A stretch of DNA of 64,000 nt, from NCBI RefSeq assembly GCF_022965805.1, contig NC_133106.1, forward strand, positions 36,755,913 to 36,819,912, given 5' to 3'. This document shows positions 50,001 to 61,661 of this stretch, piece by piece. This DNA comes from Primulina eburnea (Eukaryota > Streptophyta > Magnoliopsida > Lamiales > Gesneriaceae). A program made the position numbers and the translations under genes. The notes below the pieces were generated by a model, which saw only the letters and a program-made list of their open reading frames with translations, had not been told where the DNA came from and ran no database searches. The first letter of the stretch is position 1. The number at the start of each line of letters is the position of its first letter.

Positions 50001-50735
50001 GAATAAAAAACAATTTTGACGCACAAAGACAACATCTACACACCAAATAAAAAATCAAACCTGACTCGGAAAATAAATCAGAAATCGAAAACAGCTGTTG
50101 AGTTTTAAGTGTATTCACAACACTTAGCTTGTTTTTATGATTTCAGAGCAACATATTGCAACAGTTGGCGTGATCTATTTATTACAAGTAGATGCAGATT
50201 CTCACCTCCACAATGAAAAGATTGAGAAAAAAAACTGAATAACGACACATTGAGATTCTCAGCGCCGGTGATTGAGAAGACCAGGAAAACACTAAAGTCA
50301 CAACGTTCCAAAATGAAAAACTGAGAGTTCAAAATTTATATAATGACCGTTGCCCCACTTTTCCACGTGAACAATCGTCGTAAACAGATAAAACGGCTCA
50401 AGCCCACAAACTGTCTAAACAACATGATTATTGGGTACATATTCTGTGACATAGATTACTATGTCGCAACATTTCAGTTCTGTAACCTGCTAGAGTTAGA
50501 AACGGAATCGTGCACATTAAAGAAATAACCAAAATAATACTTACACACTTGCATCCTCCCTCCCAAGAAGTTTTACAGGGGTCCCCAGTCTTGGCATCGA
50601 CGAAGAATTCTCAGGGACCTCATCCGGACCTAGAATTCGGCCAGGCCACCACGACCCATTCCTCCGTCTAACCCAAACCAACCCACCGACTGATGGGTCA
50701 ATGCCCTCGCTGGGGCCAATGCCAGAACCACCCAT
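47031..50735 (-). CDS. PWWP-domain (Tudor/PWWP/MBT) chromatin-associated protein
   Basis: Three exons on the minus strand: 50735-50545, 49261-48348, 48100-47031; 724 aa, phases consistent. The N-terminus MGGSGIGPSEGIDPSVGGLV leads into a PWWP domain (VWVRRRNGSWWPGRILGPDE, then TPVKLLGREDASVDWYNLER and SKRVKAFRCGEYDDCIEKA), which binds methylated histone tails or DNA in the nucleus. After it come a Lys-rich helix (HPSKKDAKYARRKDAIIHAL), an acidic Ser-rich region, a basic stretch (HEFLKKKNRRRALTKVLEST), and a C-terminal half with VPQRSLPYRQSRFMLNPKYD and RLNGRPVIGHPLAIEKL. This arrangement matches the Arabidopsis At1g51745/At3g21295 family, whose exact role is not settled. Exon 1 ends inside the PWWP domain; intron 1 is 1.28 kb. 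Confidence 0.93.
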
Positions 50736-52472
50736 TTCCACACCACAACCAAAAGGGATTTTTGATTCAAAACCCAGCAATCCAAAAGAAAGAAAACAGA
50801 AATAGTTTTCACATAATTTATTTCAAGTTAGCATTTTGGTCACCCACAGAAATCCTCCAGGAAGATTCATCAACCCTCCTGCGCCAGAATGCAAATTTTC
50901 ATCAACACTAATAAAAAAAACACCGACAAAGATAATAGGATACAACAAAATTAAAAGAAAACACAACGCCCAAAGATGCAAGAACCTAAAAACCAAACCA
51001 AAAAGAGTCAGATCACACAACAAAATAAAATTAAATAAAACATACCTCTAACGCATGATGCATCAACAAGAGAATCAGAATGAGATCAGCTACAAAAAAT
51101 TCTGCAAAAGATATTCCTTTTTCAGTTTCTTTTCCTCATTTCCGCTTGAGGTAGAACTCAACAACCGTACCATTACAAAGGACTTCCACAGTCGTTCTCC
51201 ACGTTTTTATAAGCGGTGGCTATTTTACAAGCTAACCACTGGATTTTGCAGCAAAAAAGAGCACAAGAAATGGTATAAAAATCAAGTGTATGCACATTTA
51301 CACGCTCGTGTGTGTGTGTGCAATAGTGACGTGCCTTGGGTAACATCTGCCTTCAACGAGAGAGTGAGGGGCCTGTAGGGGAAGAGAGATTTTCTTGAAA
51401 CTAGTATTATGCAATAAATTACTGATTTATATGCACCTTTGTAGTTGTGTCGTGAAATAATTGTCAGTATTAAATATAAAATATTATGTTTGTGAATATA
51501 TTTTTTTAGAGTTGTATTTTTGGAAAAATAATTTTTAAACATATACCCATTTAACTCCACTAATTACGGTTTCTGAGAATGTGATATGCAAGAATTCTGC
51601 GTTTTCCCACATGCATGAATTGAATTGTTTCCATTTACTAAGGACCAAAATTTAGGTTGAGTACAATCTAGTTCGAGGTTCTTCTCATCAAGTCTGTCAT
51701 TGATCCAAATATCTTTTATGTATGGTCAATAATATAGTGTCTACTATATCATTTCAAAGAAATAATAATATAGTCTATATGTTTGGATTAATGATAACAG
51801 CAATAACTATGTGAAATCTGTGTGTTTTTAAACATATTTATTTACTAATTGTTTTTTCTCGATTTGCAATTGTTTTGTGGCGATTTTAACATTCAAAACA
51901 ATTAAGTTCGTGAGGATGGTTTTTTTAAAAAAATAAATTGAAACTTGAAATTAAGAAAGTGTATAATAATAGGTGACGAGGGTCTAAAGTGACCTTTTTC
52001 AAATGGTTTGTCTTCCTATTTTGCTCAATGATTTTCCATGCCAACAAGATGTTAGGTTGTGCTCGTGTGGAGAGAGGATTGAAATATAGTTTTCGAAAAC
52101 AAGTTTCAAACTATAAAGACTGACAGATTGCATTACTTGATATTTTTCACTCTTTCTGCACGTTCACAACACTCTTTTACTCGATAATCTTTAATTCTTT
52201 GGGGAAAAAAACATATATTGTGATTAAACTACATAATGTAAAATTAACTTTTAGTCTGTAAAATTTTATCCCACGAATAATTTGTTATCTTGATTGTCAA
52301 AAGAGAGGAAATATCCAAAAAATTCTTTAAAATAAACAACGTGGTATGTACATACATCATTTTTGTCGACATACATAGAAGTATAGACCCTCTTCCAAGA
52401 ACATCAACTGCAATATTGAGCTACCTTTTCTCCTGTCTACATCATGCTATGTGATATTGATAATTTAATTAC
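50736..52472. other. PWWP-gene promoter and intergenic DNA
   Basis: Leader and promoter of the minus-strand PWWP gene (to about 51400) with a small GT run at 51306-51320. The remainder to 52472 includes the DUF868 3' flank. No gene is recognised. Confidence 0.45.
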
Positions 52473-53402
52473 TCACTCGATCTTCCAAGCATAAAGAAAA
52501 AGGCAGAAGTGCGATGCCTTTGAGTAACTCTGTGTTGAATAATACCTGCTATTTAGGCTACAATCACTAGCATCATCACACCAACTGTTCTCCTCTGCAT
52601 CACTCTCTGCCTCCGGTGCACCGGGCTTGAATATGATCAGCCCGTAACTTGACCCCGGTGCACAAAACAACCATGAATGGACGTCCCAAAACACTTGAAC
52701 CGGCTGCTTATTCACCACCACAGTCTGATTCCCCCGAAACTTCCACTGCAGATTCTTGATGTGTACAAGCACAATCCCATCAATACTAATCCACATTTCG
52801 GGGTCTCTGAGCCCGGAAGAAGTCGAGCTCTCCACGACTATGTCGTGCTCACGTTTCTTTTGGTCGAATCTTGCTCTGGTGGAGAAGGATTTCTTGCCAA
52901 AGACATGTTCTTTCTTGAAAAACAACATGGCATCAACAAGGGCTGGTCTGGACTTTGTCCTTTTGTATGCCTTTTTCTTGTGATCTCCTAGTAGTAACAC
53001 AACTTCTTCCTCGGAAACTAAGGCCACGTAGAAATCACTGCAGGGCTCTGGACCGCCTGAAAATTTTGCTGATCTTAAATCCCAATATGCTTCAATCTCA
53101 TTGCCATCAACTTCAAATGTTTTGTACCCTTTCTTGGCCCAAAAATGCCAAGGTTTTAGATCGATCTTCCACTCGTAGTTGTGATCACGCTCCACGCTAT
53201 CGATAGATATGGTTATCGAGTGATTCATCAGATTCTTGCTCCATAGAACGGCCACGTTTCGCCAGAAACCGGCTATATGTGCCTGATACGTGCACGTTAC
53301 AGTACTTTGTGCAGTTTTATACGTTACAGGATCGTTTGTTAATCTTTGAGCATAGGGTGCTTGCGACGAGGACAAAGAATTTGGCCTCACGACGTACGCC
53401 AT
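52473..53402 (-). CDS. DUF868 family protein
   Basis: Intronless, 309 aa, ATG at 53402. The family pattern is evident: QSTVTCTYQAHIAGFWRNVA near residues 33-52, then WSKNLMNHSITISID, WKIDLKPWHFWAKKGYKTFE, VDGNEIEAYWDLRSAKFSGG with EPCSDFYVALVSEEEVVLLLGD, MWISIDGIVLVHIKNLQWKF and VQVFWDVHSWLFCAPGSSYG. These two similar beta-rich halves are typical of plant DUF868 proteins (for example At2g04220), which are single-exon genes of about 300 residues. No signal peptide or membrane segment is seen. Function is unknown in the family and I do not assign one. Confidence 0.95.
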   Translation of the reverse strand: MAYVVRPNSLSSSQAPYAQRLTNDPVTYKTAQSTVTCTYQAHIAGFWRNVAVLWSKNLMNHSITISIDSVERDHNYEWKIDLKPWHFWAKKGYKTFEVDGNEIEAYWDLRSAKFSGGPEPCSDFYVALVSEEEVVLLLGDHKKKAYKRTKSRPALVDAMLFFKKEHVFGKKSFSTRARFDQKKREHDIVVESSTSSGLRDPEMWISIDGIVLVHIKNLQWKFRGNQTVVVNKQPVQVFWDVHSWLFCAPGSSYGLIIFKPGAPEAESDAEENSWCDDASDCSLNSRYYSTQSYSKASHFCLFLYAWKIE

Positions 53403-54430
53403 TCTTGGTTTTTTTATTCTCTTGTAGCCAAATTAGGACGTGTATATGATAAATTATCAACACAAAATAATAAATTCCATGATTTGGAGAAAGGGGAATT
53501 TGATTTTTCTTTGAATTGGAGTTTTTCTCGGAGAATTACCACATGGAAAGATAGCTTCTCGGAATCTCATCAAGAATCGACCAATCAAAATCCTCATCAA
53601 TGGCTGGATGAAAGAATATTACTGTACATGAAAAACATAGAAGCGGGCATGAAGAGATCAAAAATTGTTCAAGAAAAAGATTGGATTTACGTCAAGGATA
53701 TAAATGATGAAATTTTTGGTGAAAATTTTAGACAAATATTTGGAAAAATAAACATGAAAAATAGAACATCAGATTTCATCGGTGGAGGGAACATTTTCAT
53801 CAAGAAGAGGTTTACCTGAAAGGAAGGGTTACATATTGAGAAACGGATGGTCACAATACTTTCTATGGTCTATCACTCTATCTCTATTTTTTTTTTTATC
53901 TCGGCAGTTCTAGTTAAGGTCACACACTCACACCCCTTGATTAGTGATCAAATCACAATAAAATAATAACTCAAGAAGTTTACCAGCTTAAAATTTGGAT
54001 CAGTTAAACTCAAAGCACTTTCCTTCTGGCAGTAAATATGAAAAGATCTCACTTTTACCCAAAGAACGTTGCATCTCGAAGAAAAATGAATTCATGAATA
54101 AATACATAATGCATCTGAAAGTATATATTTTGATATTTTAGTGGAGGAGCCGAGGAGGCCGATTCTTTCTGCTCCAGCTTGATTATTTGATCTTGACTTT
54201 TAGTGTTTAAGGCATAAAAATGAGTAAACATTGAGACGATATGGGATAATAGCCAACCTTTTCTTTCATTTATTTTCCGGATAAAATATGTACATTATAA
54301 ATCTCAACGTACTCAACTAGCTACAATAACCATATAAAGAACCTCCTATGTGTATAACGAGCCTTTTCAACAATGCTATGAGCCCCGTATCAATTTCCAG
54401 AAGATTGTTGTAAAAACAAGAAAAAGAAAA
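53403..54430. other. DUF868 promoter, downstream flank of the CHUP1-like gene
   Basis: An unusually long plus-strand frame (53346-53819) overlaps the DUF868 start. It is discussed as a finding and not called as a gene. The remainder, 53820-54430, shows no gene; the CHUP1-like 3' UTR is likely in 54240-54430. Confidence 0.4.
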
Positions 54431-56939
54431 TTATGTATAAGAAATCAAAGAACTGAATGAGGAGGATCTCCTGCGAAAGGAAGATTTTGTCCTAGAGTTC
54501 TTCAGGGCTTCAGCATATTTGATTAGTTCAGATTTCTCAGCAGTTTGAGCTTCTTGTGTAGGCTGGTGGTTACTTGAAGATGCATCATTCACATCTTCCG
54601 ATACTGAATCAATTCTTCTGAAAATACTTAAGGAACTAGCATCACTGTTTCTTCGAGAACAGCTGCTGCTTTCCCGAGTTATGCTCTTTTGTCCTCGTGA
54701 ATAGGATCTTTGGAGATCGAAAGAACGTCTAGATGATTCACCAGAGGAAGTTATAAAGTTTGTCATACTGCCATCAGCACCCGAATCGGCTTGAATTTCT
54801 GGTTGAGTATCGCTAGAATATCTACCTAAAGTGTCATCCACAGATACGGTTCTTTTGAGTGGAGCCTGATGACGACTACCATCCTTTCCTCGCAATAGCC
54901 TCATTAATTTGGCAAAAATCCTCGTTTTGCTTGGTGGGTTTGTTTTTTTAGTCGACAAAGTATCAATGGATGAATCGTCCGGCTCTCCCCAGTCCGTAAG
55001 ATATGATGCCTGTGAAGATGACCACTGGTCAGAATCAAAATCCATAGTATTCGGTCCCTTGTCCATGGAGCTTTCTTTATTTGCATATTCAAGAATGAGC
55101 TGCTTAGCTTTCTCTTCTGATTTGGGGCTTAACGTCTTGCTGAGATCCCGGGCAAGCGTTTTACCATGGCCAGGTTGAAAATTTCTCAGTTCGTGGCGTA
55201 AGCAAGCGTTTATCCATCTGAGATAGACGAGCTCTTCAACATCTGTGCATCGATCAGCTTGTAGTTGGCCTATTTCCTTTGTTAAATCTTCGTTTTGCTG
55301 TCTTAAACGCCCGCTCTCTTCTTTAATAACTTGCACCTGATGTATAATAAAACCCATACTTATGCAACCATTACTCTAGATTAAAAAATAAAATAACAAA
55401 ATCGATGATTGAACGTTGGAATTGTACCAAATGCTGAAGCTGAGTGTATATGTTACACTGTACAGCTGTTATATGGGCATGCCTTTCTTGTTTTTGAGAA
55501 AGCATGTTCTTTTGCTTTGCTACAAATCATTTTATTATTCAGCTGCTCAAATACTATGTTTTGATTGGTGTGCCACACAAACAGCCACAGGATAACTATT
55601 GGTTTCAACAACAAATGATTACCTCTTCATTGTCTAATGCAGATGTTGCAAGCATTTGCACATATTCCAACTTCTCAGCCAATTCGGAATTTTCTATCTT
55701 CAAATCTTGATACGCCTTCTTCGTTTCTTCCAATGCTGTCTCCAACTCCTTATGTTTATGTATCTGCAATTCAACGTCACGATCGGTTTCAACAGTCTTC
55801 TTTTCATGGTCCTGCAGCTTCATGACCCTTTCTTGAAGAATCAAGATCTGTTCCCTGTTCTGTTCAGCATCGGACCTAAGTTTTCTCCGAAGGATCTTTA
55901 CCTTGGCTTTTGCAGCTTCAAGTTCGGTCACGACTCTTGCATAATCTGCCACTTGAGCCTCTAATCTTCTCTTATCTGAACGCAACGACTCAATCTTAAG
56001 ATTATAAATTTTCGCCTCCATATCATTTAATCTTATCTGATTCTGAAGCTCCATAACAGCAGTTTCTTGCTCTTTGAGGCCATAATATTCGAGTAGTTGA
56101 ATCTCGAGAATCCTCTCCCGTTCCTCGAGATTTTTAACTTTACTCCGAAGGCCCCTAATCTCTCTTATCTGATCTTCATGTTCGGCACTCCTGCATTCCC
56201 TAGGCGACTCTACATTCGATACTAGTGATTCCCCACTCTTTCTAGGAGAAGTATTATCCCTTGTGACAGTCATGTTGCATTCTTTGACGAGCTCATTAAA
56301 CTCCGGTAATAGATAACCATCTCTTCTCCACTATTTCTGCTACTAGGAGAGGCATTACTGAATGAATTTGGAGAAGAAACTTTTGTAGGAGACAAATCCT
56401 GAACAAAAAAAAAGTACTGTAAATTTCGACACAGTCGACTACATCTTTAAACGAGTTCCTAATACTGATACAATGAAGCCAGACTAGCTGGCACGAAGAC
56501 GAGTAGGGAAGAAGTCCTATTAAATACAAATAAATAATTTCACCAATGCTCAATACACTAAGTCAGCTCTGCTCAAATACACAAATTCTTGGATCTGCAA
56601 ATGTGCACGAGTATGGTATTACCTGCATAGCATGAATATCGTCTCTGAGCACGACGTATTCTCTTCTTGAATCATTTCTGGTACCACAATCTATACAAGG
56701 AAATTATGCATCATCAAAATCAAATAAAAACAACAGAAAAACGTGATCGTAAGCAAAACAACAATAAAAGGGGGCGGGAGAATCTAACCTGGAGATATTT
56801 GTGAAGGTTTTGATTTAGGGGGTTTTCTTTTTGTTTTGAAATAAGTATAAAGAATCACACCAAGAGAAATAGCCAGAGCCACCCCAAAGTTCAAAGCCAC
56901 AGGTCGTAAGGGGATCTCCCTTTTCCCTCTCGCCACCAT
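54431..56939 (-). CDS. CHUP1/AR791-like actin-binding coiled-coil protein, with apparent 1-bp frameshift
   Basis: Exons on the minus strand: 56939-56789, 56690-56623, 56398-55623, 55336-54431, GT-AG throughout. The N-terminus MVARGKREIPLRPVALNFGV is followed by a membrane anchor (VALAISLGVILYTYF) and a basic stretch, as in AR791 (At1g52080) and CHUP1. A long coiled coil follows (KVNLEERERI-type heptads, IRLNDMEAKIYNLKIESLRS to LEETKKAYQDLKIENSELAE). The hallmark ELVYLRWINACLRHELRN sits in the last exon, before a Ser-rich tail ending SSFSSLISYT. CHUP1-like proteins tether chloroplasts or membranes to actin. The reading frame breaks between SSRNSGEE and the conserved GYLLPEFNELVKEC near 56320-56330: exon 3 is 776 bases, and one more base would restore phase. 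Alternatively the third exon starts at 56330, which removes the Ser/Pro-rich segment and keeps phase. Confidence 0.85.
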
Positions 56940-57810
56940 TTTCAAACAACAATGCCTCGATGCTCAATCTTTTCCACAAGATGCTAATTCGTCAGCTCGA
57001 ATCATTCCAAATTCCATGTGACCATATTAATAAAAATAAGGTTTCAATCTTTTTCATTCCTAAATGTACAAGAAGCCGAAAATACAAATAGGATCACAAT
57101 GAAATATCATCTGTCATCATTTAGCAATCGAAAAATGAAAAAACAACAATAAAAAAATCCCATTTGAGGAAACTAATGTCTATTTAAAAAAAAAAACTTC
57201 TTCTTTTTCTGACACTTTATTTCTTCAATGGAAATTTTGGAACTTTGAGATATAGATGAAACAAGAATTTGCTTCCTCGTATACCGAGACAGATTTGCAG
57301 CAAAGGGGAAGAGAGAGAGGGGGGATCAACTTGTTGGGTTGGTGGTGCTGATTTTCTTTTTTCTTACTTTTTTTCCATTTTTGCATCTAAAAATTTCTTA
57401 GCCGTTGTGCATGAACAGCCTCTTTTTTTAAAAAAATTAAAAATAAATGAACAGCCTTATTTTAATGTCTACGTAATGTCAAATTATGCGTTAATGTTCA
57501 CACGTGGATATAAATTTTATAGGCTTTTTCCATATTCATTTTCAAAACACCATTCAAGAGCTGATATATATTTATTTGATGACAATTAATTTTTCACATA
57601 GTACAAGAATATAAGCCAACTTTATTTTTTTATTTATCTTAAAGTCTGCAATATTATTATGAAAATCGAACCATTGATAATTTCAAAAATATGTGGGGAA
57701 GATAATAGGGAATGAATCGGCATTTGATTGGAACCAAATTTAAATATCACGGCCACTAGAACACAGTATCTCTACGGTTTTATATGTATCGTGTTTAAAA
57801 AATATTAAGC
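56940..57810. other. CHUP1-like promoter region
   Basis: Pyrimidine- and purine-tract-rich upstream DNA (tctccctttt, gaagagagagagggggg around 57310). No independent gene was recognised. Confidence 0.4.
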
Positions 57811-57985
57811 AAAAATTTGTGTGAGACGGTCTCACGGGTCGTATTTTGTGAGACAGATCTCTTATTTGGATCATCCATGAAAAAATATTAGTTTTTATGC
57901 GAAAAGTAATACTTTTATTGTGAATACAGTAGGGTTGACCTCACAGGTAAATATTTGTGAGACTATCTCACAATGGACCTACTCA
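57811..57985 (+). mobile_element. Palindromic-end MITE copy, the clearest in the window
   Basis: Starts tttgtgtgagacggtctcac: GTGAGAC-G-GTCTCAC is a perfect palindrome around one base. Ends tttgtgagactatctcaca. The middle carries cttatttggatcatccatga and tactttattgtgaataca-type blocks. About 175 bases, no coding potential. Confidence 0.8.
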
Positions 57986-58529
57986 AAATATTACAATATA
58001 TACATGATGGGTAGTACTCCTTTTTTAGAACAATTAATCAAATAAAATTATAATTAATAATGAGAATTATAATTAATAAATAGGATTAAGCTAAGGAGTG
58101 AACCCAATAAGTCATTAAATTAGGCCCAATAATGGACTTACATATTAATGCCCACAATCCATCATGAAAATTTTATGAATAAATTATTTATCTTTATTTT
58201 CAAGGTATATCATATTTTACCCTAAAATATATTTATTGAGGTGATCGCTAACTCAAGTGTCGGACAATTTCTGTCAAGCATCTCTTACGCATATTGTCAT
58301 TCTATGGGTTTCAGACTCGCGTTTGCGTGATTACATAATAAGTCACTACAGAAACTGCTTCATATCAGTTGTTGTTTTACAAAAATGTCGATTCAAGTTG
58401 ATATATGAGTTTATTATACTCTTACACGATCATCTTTTACCGGACAAGATTAGTACTTTATTAGGACACACTTAATAATATAATATAGATTATATTTTTT
58501 TTAAAATCTTATATAATACAAAAACTCTC

Positions 58530-58665
58530 ACGATACGTTTCAGGGTTAATTTTGATATACAAATCACCAACCTGACATGACTCGTGAATCAATTAATATT
58601 TTTATGTCAAAATATTACTTTCCAAGTAAAGACATATTAGACCGTTTTATATGAAACTTACTCTT
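58530..58665 (+). mobile_element. Very diverged palindromic MITE copy
   Basis: Retains tcacgatacgtttcaggg, 'tttttatgtcaaaatattact' and 'agaccgttttatatgaaac' in the family order. Weak on its own. Confidence 0.4.
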
Positions 58666-58727
58666 TATTTAGATGAGAGCTTTCACTATATTTGTATGAA
58701 CAAAAATGGGATTTGAAATTGTATTTG

Positions 58728-58906
58728 AGTGGATCTCGTGTGAGACCATCTCACGGATCTTAATATGTGATACGGGTCAACCATATCCATATGCACAATA
58801 AAAAGTAATATTCTTAGCATAAAATGTAATACTTTTTCATGGATAGCCCAAATAAGAGACCTGTCTCACGAATACGACCTATGAGATCGTCTCACATAAG
58901 TTTTTG
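58728..58906 (-). mobile_element. Palindromic-end MITE copy, inverted
   Basis: Read on the minus strand it begins cttatgtgagacgatctcat, has cttatttgggctatccatga and tttttattgtgcatatgg, and ends gtgagatggtctcacacgag. Only about 740 bases from the copy at 57811 and in the opposite orientation. Confidence 0.78.
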
Positions 58907-60989
58907 CCATTGTATTTTAAGCATGTGAAATATAATTTCATTTTGATGTTCGCCGTAAAAATTAAAATATTTTTTGAAAATTGAATTTGATATTTAAAAA
59001 TAACATTATTCGCGATACAAAAATTGATATCACTTATTTTTTAAATATTTATATAAATATTCATATATTTTTCATCATGACACAAAATAAAAAAAGTATT
59101 TTTTAAAAATAACAAGAAAAAATCATGTTGTTATCAAATAGTTTGTTTAAGAATGAAAAAAATAGAGTCCACGATGATTTTTTGACCACATTTTGATGGA
59201 CTAAATTTTTAATATTAAAAATAAGCTTTTTCATAAATTATGGAATTTTTATGTATAAAAATATTTTATTTGATTTTCACACAACTTTCTCAAAATATAC
59301 AATAAAGTGAGTAAATTTATTGTACATGATTTCACGAATATACCTGTTTCATTAAATTTGAAAAAAAAAATTATGAGGTACACATACAAAATTAATCTTT
59401 AAAATAATTTTTATTCGAATCTAATAAAATCTCCTATGAGAATTCAATTAATTAAACAAAATCTTATAAAATCCCGACAAATGTCAATTTTGTTTTGAAA
59501 CCACATCATACCAAACACTTAAAACGATATTTATAATCCCTAAATCTCATTTGTTTTCTTTGATTCCAAACACACTCTGGGTGTCCTACTTGCATAGCAT
59601 AAATATTGCATAATATTTGAGTTACTATCCTATCATAGGTTATTTCAGTCATTTTGAACATTGTTCTGATACATGATACGGTTTACTCTTGCTGATAGTC
59701 CCATTTGTTTAAATTTAGTGAAAATCTTTCGCGATGAAGATGGTTTTATAAGCAACGATGTGGCTATAAAAAGACTTTGGTATTTATTGGTTAGGATTAG
59801 GATGGTGGTTATATAGCATCGTATGTGAATTCAAACGTATTTACAACATTAATAATATTTATCTTTACAATTTTCTTCATTCAGTTGAGTTGTATTGTTT
59901 CATTTGAAACGCTCATTCTGTTTATCGGTCGTCCCTCCTTTTGTCTGTGACGAAGGTGAGAACCTCTCAACATTTACTTTCGACTGTCCACCTAATTGGA
60001 GTAACATTATATGTGTACCGTATCAATATGTATACACGCATACTCTGTATCTATTTATTAATTATTTTATTTATATATGCATGGTTGTATTTAACATATT
60101 ACTGCGCTTAACTAAGGTCAATATAATATGACACAACTTAAAAAAAAAAAAGATACAAATTTTCTATGATAGGTTGTCTGCAAATTGTCATATTCTTCTC
60201 CACTAACGAAAGTCTTTCGATCACTTTCAGATTATGGGAATTGACTTATTGAATATGAGTAATATCCGAATAAAGTGTCTTCTGTACAATACTCAGATTT
60301 CATTCTTACCGAACTTTCAAATTAAATTTAATACGCTAATAAAATATGGTACCAATCTGAATGTTACATGTGAGTAATTTTTTGTTGTCACTACCAATTG
60401 TCGATTGTTATATTAATTGCAAAAATCATATACTTGGAAGAAGGAGAACTGCATTTTAAATTTATATCTTTCCATTTTTACGATTTTGGTTTTTTATATA
60501 GTAAAATTTTAGTCATAATCATCTTTGTTTTGCTGTTTGTTGTTTCTATTGCAAATTTTGTATTTTTCGACATGAAATATAATGTGACATCGATGCGGTT
60601 TTAACATAGGGCCACATCAATTTATAACATAAAAAACTAAAAATAAAACAAATATACGAAACCAACTGTCTCATCATGAACTTTTGAACAAGATATGTTT
60701 GTGATATATTTGTGGATATTTATTTATTTTTATAAATTGTATTTAAGAAATAAATTAAAACTTTTGCTTGTTAATTAATGGATTTCAGTTGTGGCGACAA
60801 ATGCATATGACGACACAACCACATGTTTGAATGTTGATTAGGTACTATAGCGAGGCATTGTCATGATTGGTTCAAACATATGCGATCCATGTTTTTTAAA
60901 TAACTTGGTTAAATAAACCTATTTTCAGAAAGATATGCACATGATAGTTAGGTTGAACTAAACTATGTAAACATCTTTATTATATTAGA
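58907..60989. other. AT-rich intergenic region
   Basis: No gene, RNA or transposon end could be supported. Open frames at 59895 and 60398 are AT-driven and hydrophobic by composition. Confidence 0.5.
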
Positions 60990-61162
60990 CAAAAATTTGT
61001 TTGAAATGATCTCACGGATCGTCTAAAATATTTTATTTGAGTCATCCATGAAAAATATTATTTTTTATGCTAAGATTATTACTTTTTATTGTGAATATCG
61101 ATAAGGTTAAACTGTCTCACAAATAAAGATTCGTGAGACCGTCTCACAAGAGACCTACTCAT
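60990..61162 (+). mobile_element. Palindromic-end MITE copy
   Basis: Begins aaaatttgtttgaaatgatc (decayed palindrome) and ends attcgtgagaccgtctcaca (intact). Internal blocks 'gagtcatccatgaaaaatatt' and 'ttttattgtgaatatc' match the family. Confidence 0.72.
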
Positions 61163-61616
61163 TATATTATTGAGTGTGAAACTCATAGAGTAATTATTTT
61201 AGAGGACACCAAAATATTTAATTTCATAATTATCTTTATTACATTACTGAAAACTTTCTCAAGACATTCTATATTTTACATATAAAGAAATATAAACAAA
61301 ACTTTACTCTTAAGTCAAACAATTCTTCTAAATTAAAAATAATTCTCTATTAATATTATTTGATCAAATTAAAATTAATAATAACACATATAACACGTGT
61401 ACATATTTTATTAGTAATAAATAATGTTTGTTAACCTATTAATTATGCTTCATCTTATCTAAATAAATCTTATCAACCGATTTGTTTTGAATGATAAGAC
61501 TTTTAATTATTATATATATAAATCATTGTATCATCAAAAGTTCATCTCCTGAATAATTAATGTTTATTAACCTAATAATTTCCCTTCATCTTATCTAAAT
61601 AAACAAATCCACAGTT

Positions 61617-61661
<45 letters not shown>

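Noticed and set aside
56296..56553. Separate 85-residue minus-strand frame over CHUP1-like exon 3
   Set aside because: A shadow of the exon in a third frame that ends before the coiled coil.
61195..61450. Possible further Helitron
   Set aside because: Has agaggacacc and a weak hairpin but TTAG instead of CTAG and no clear TC start; left as intergenic.
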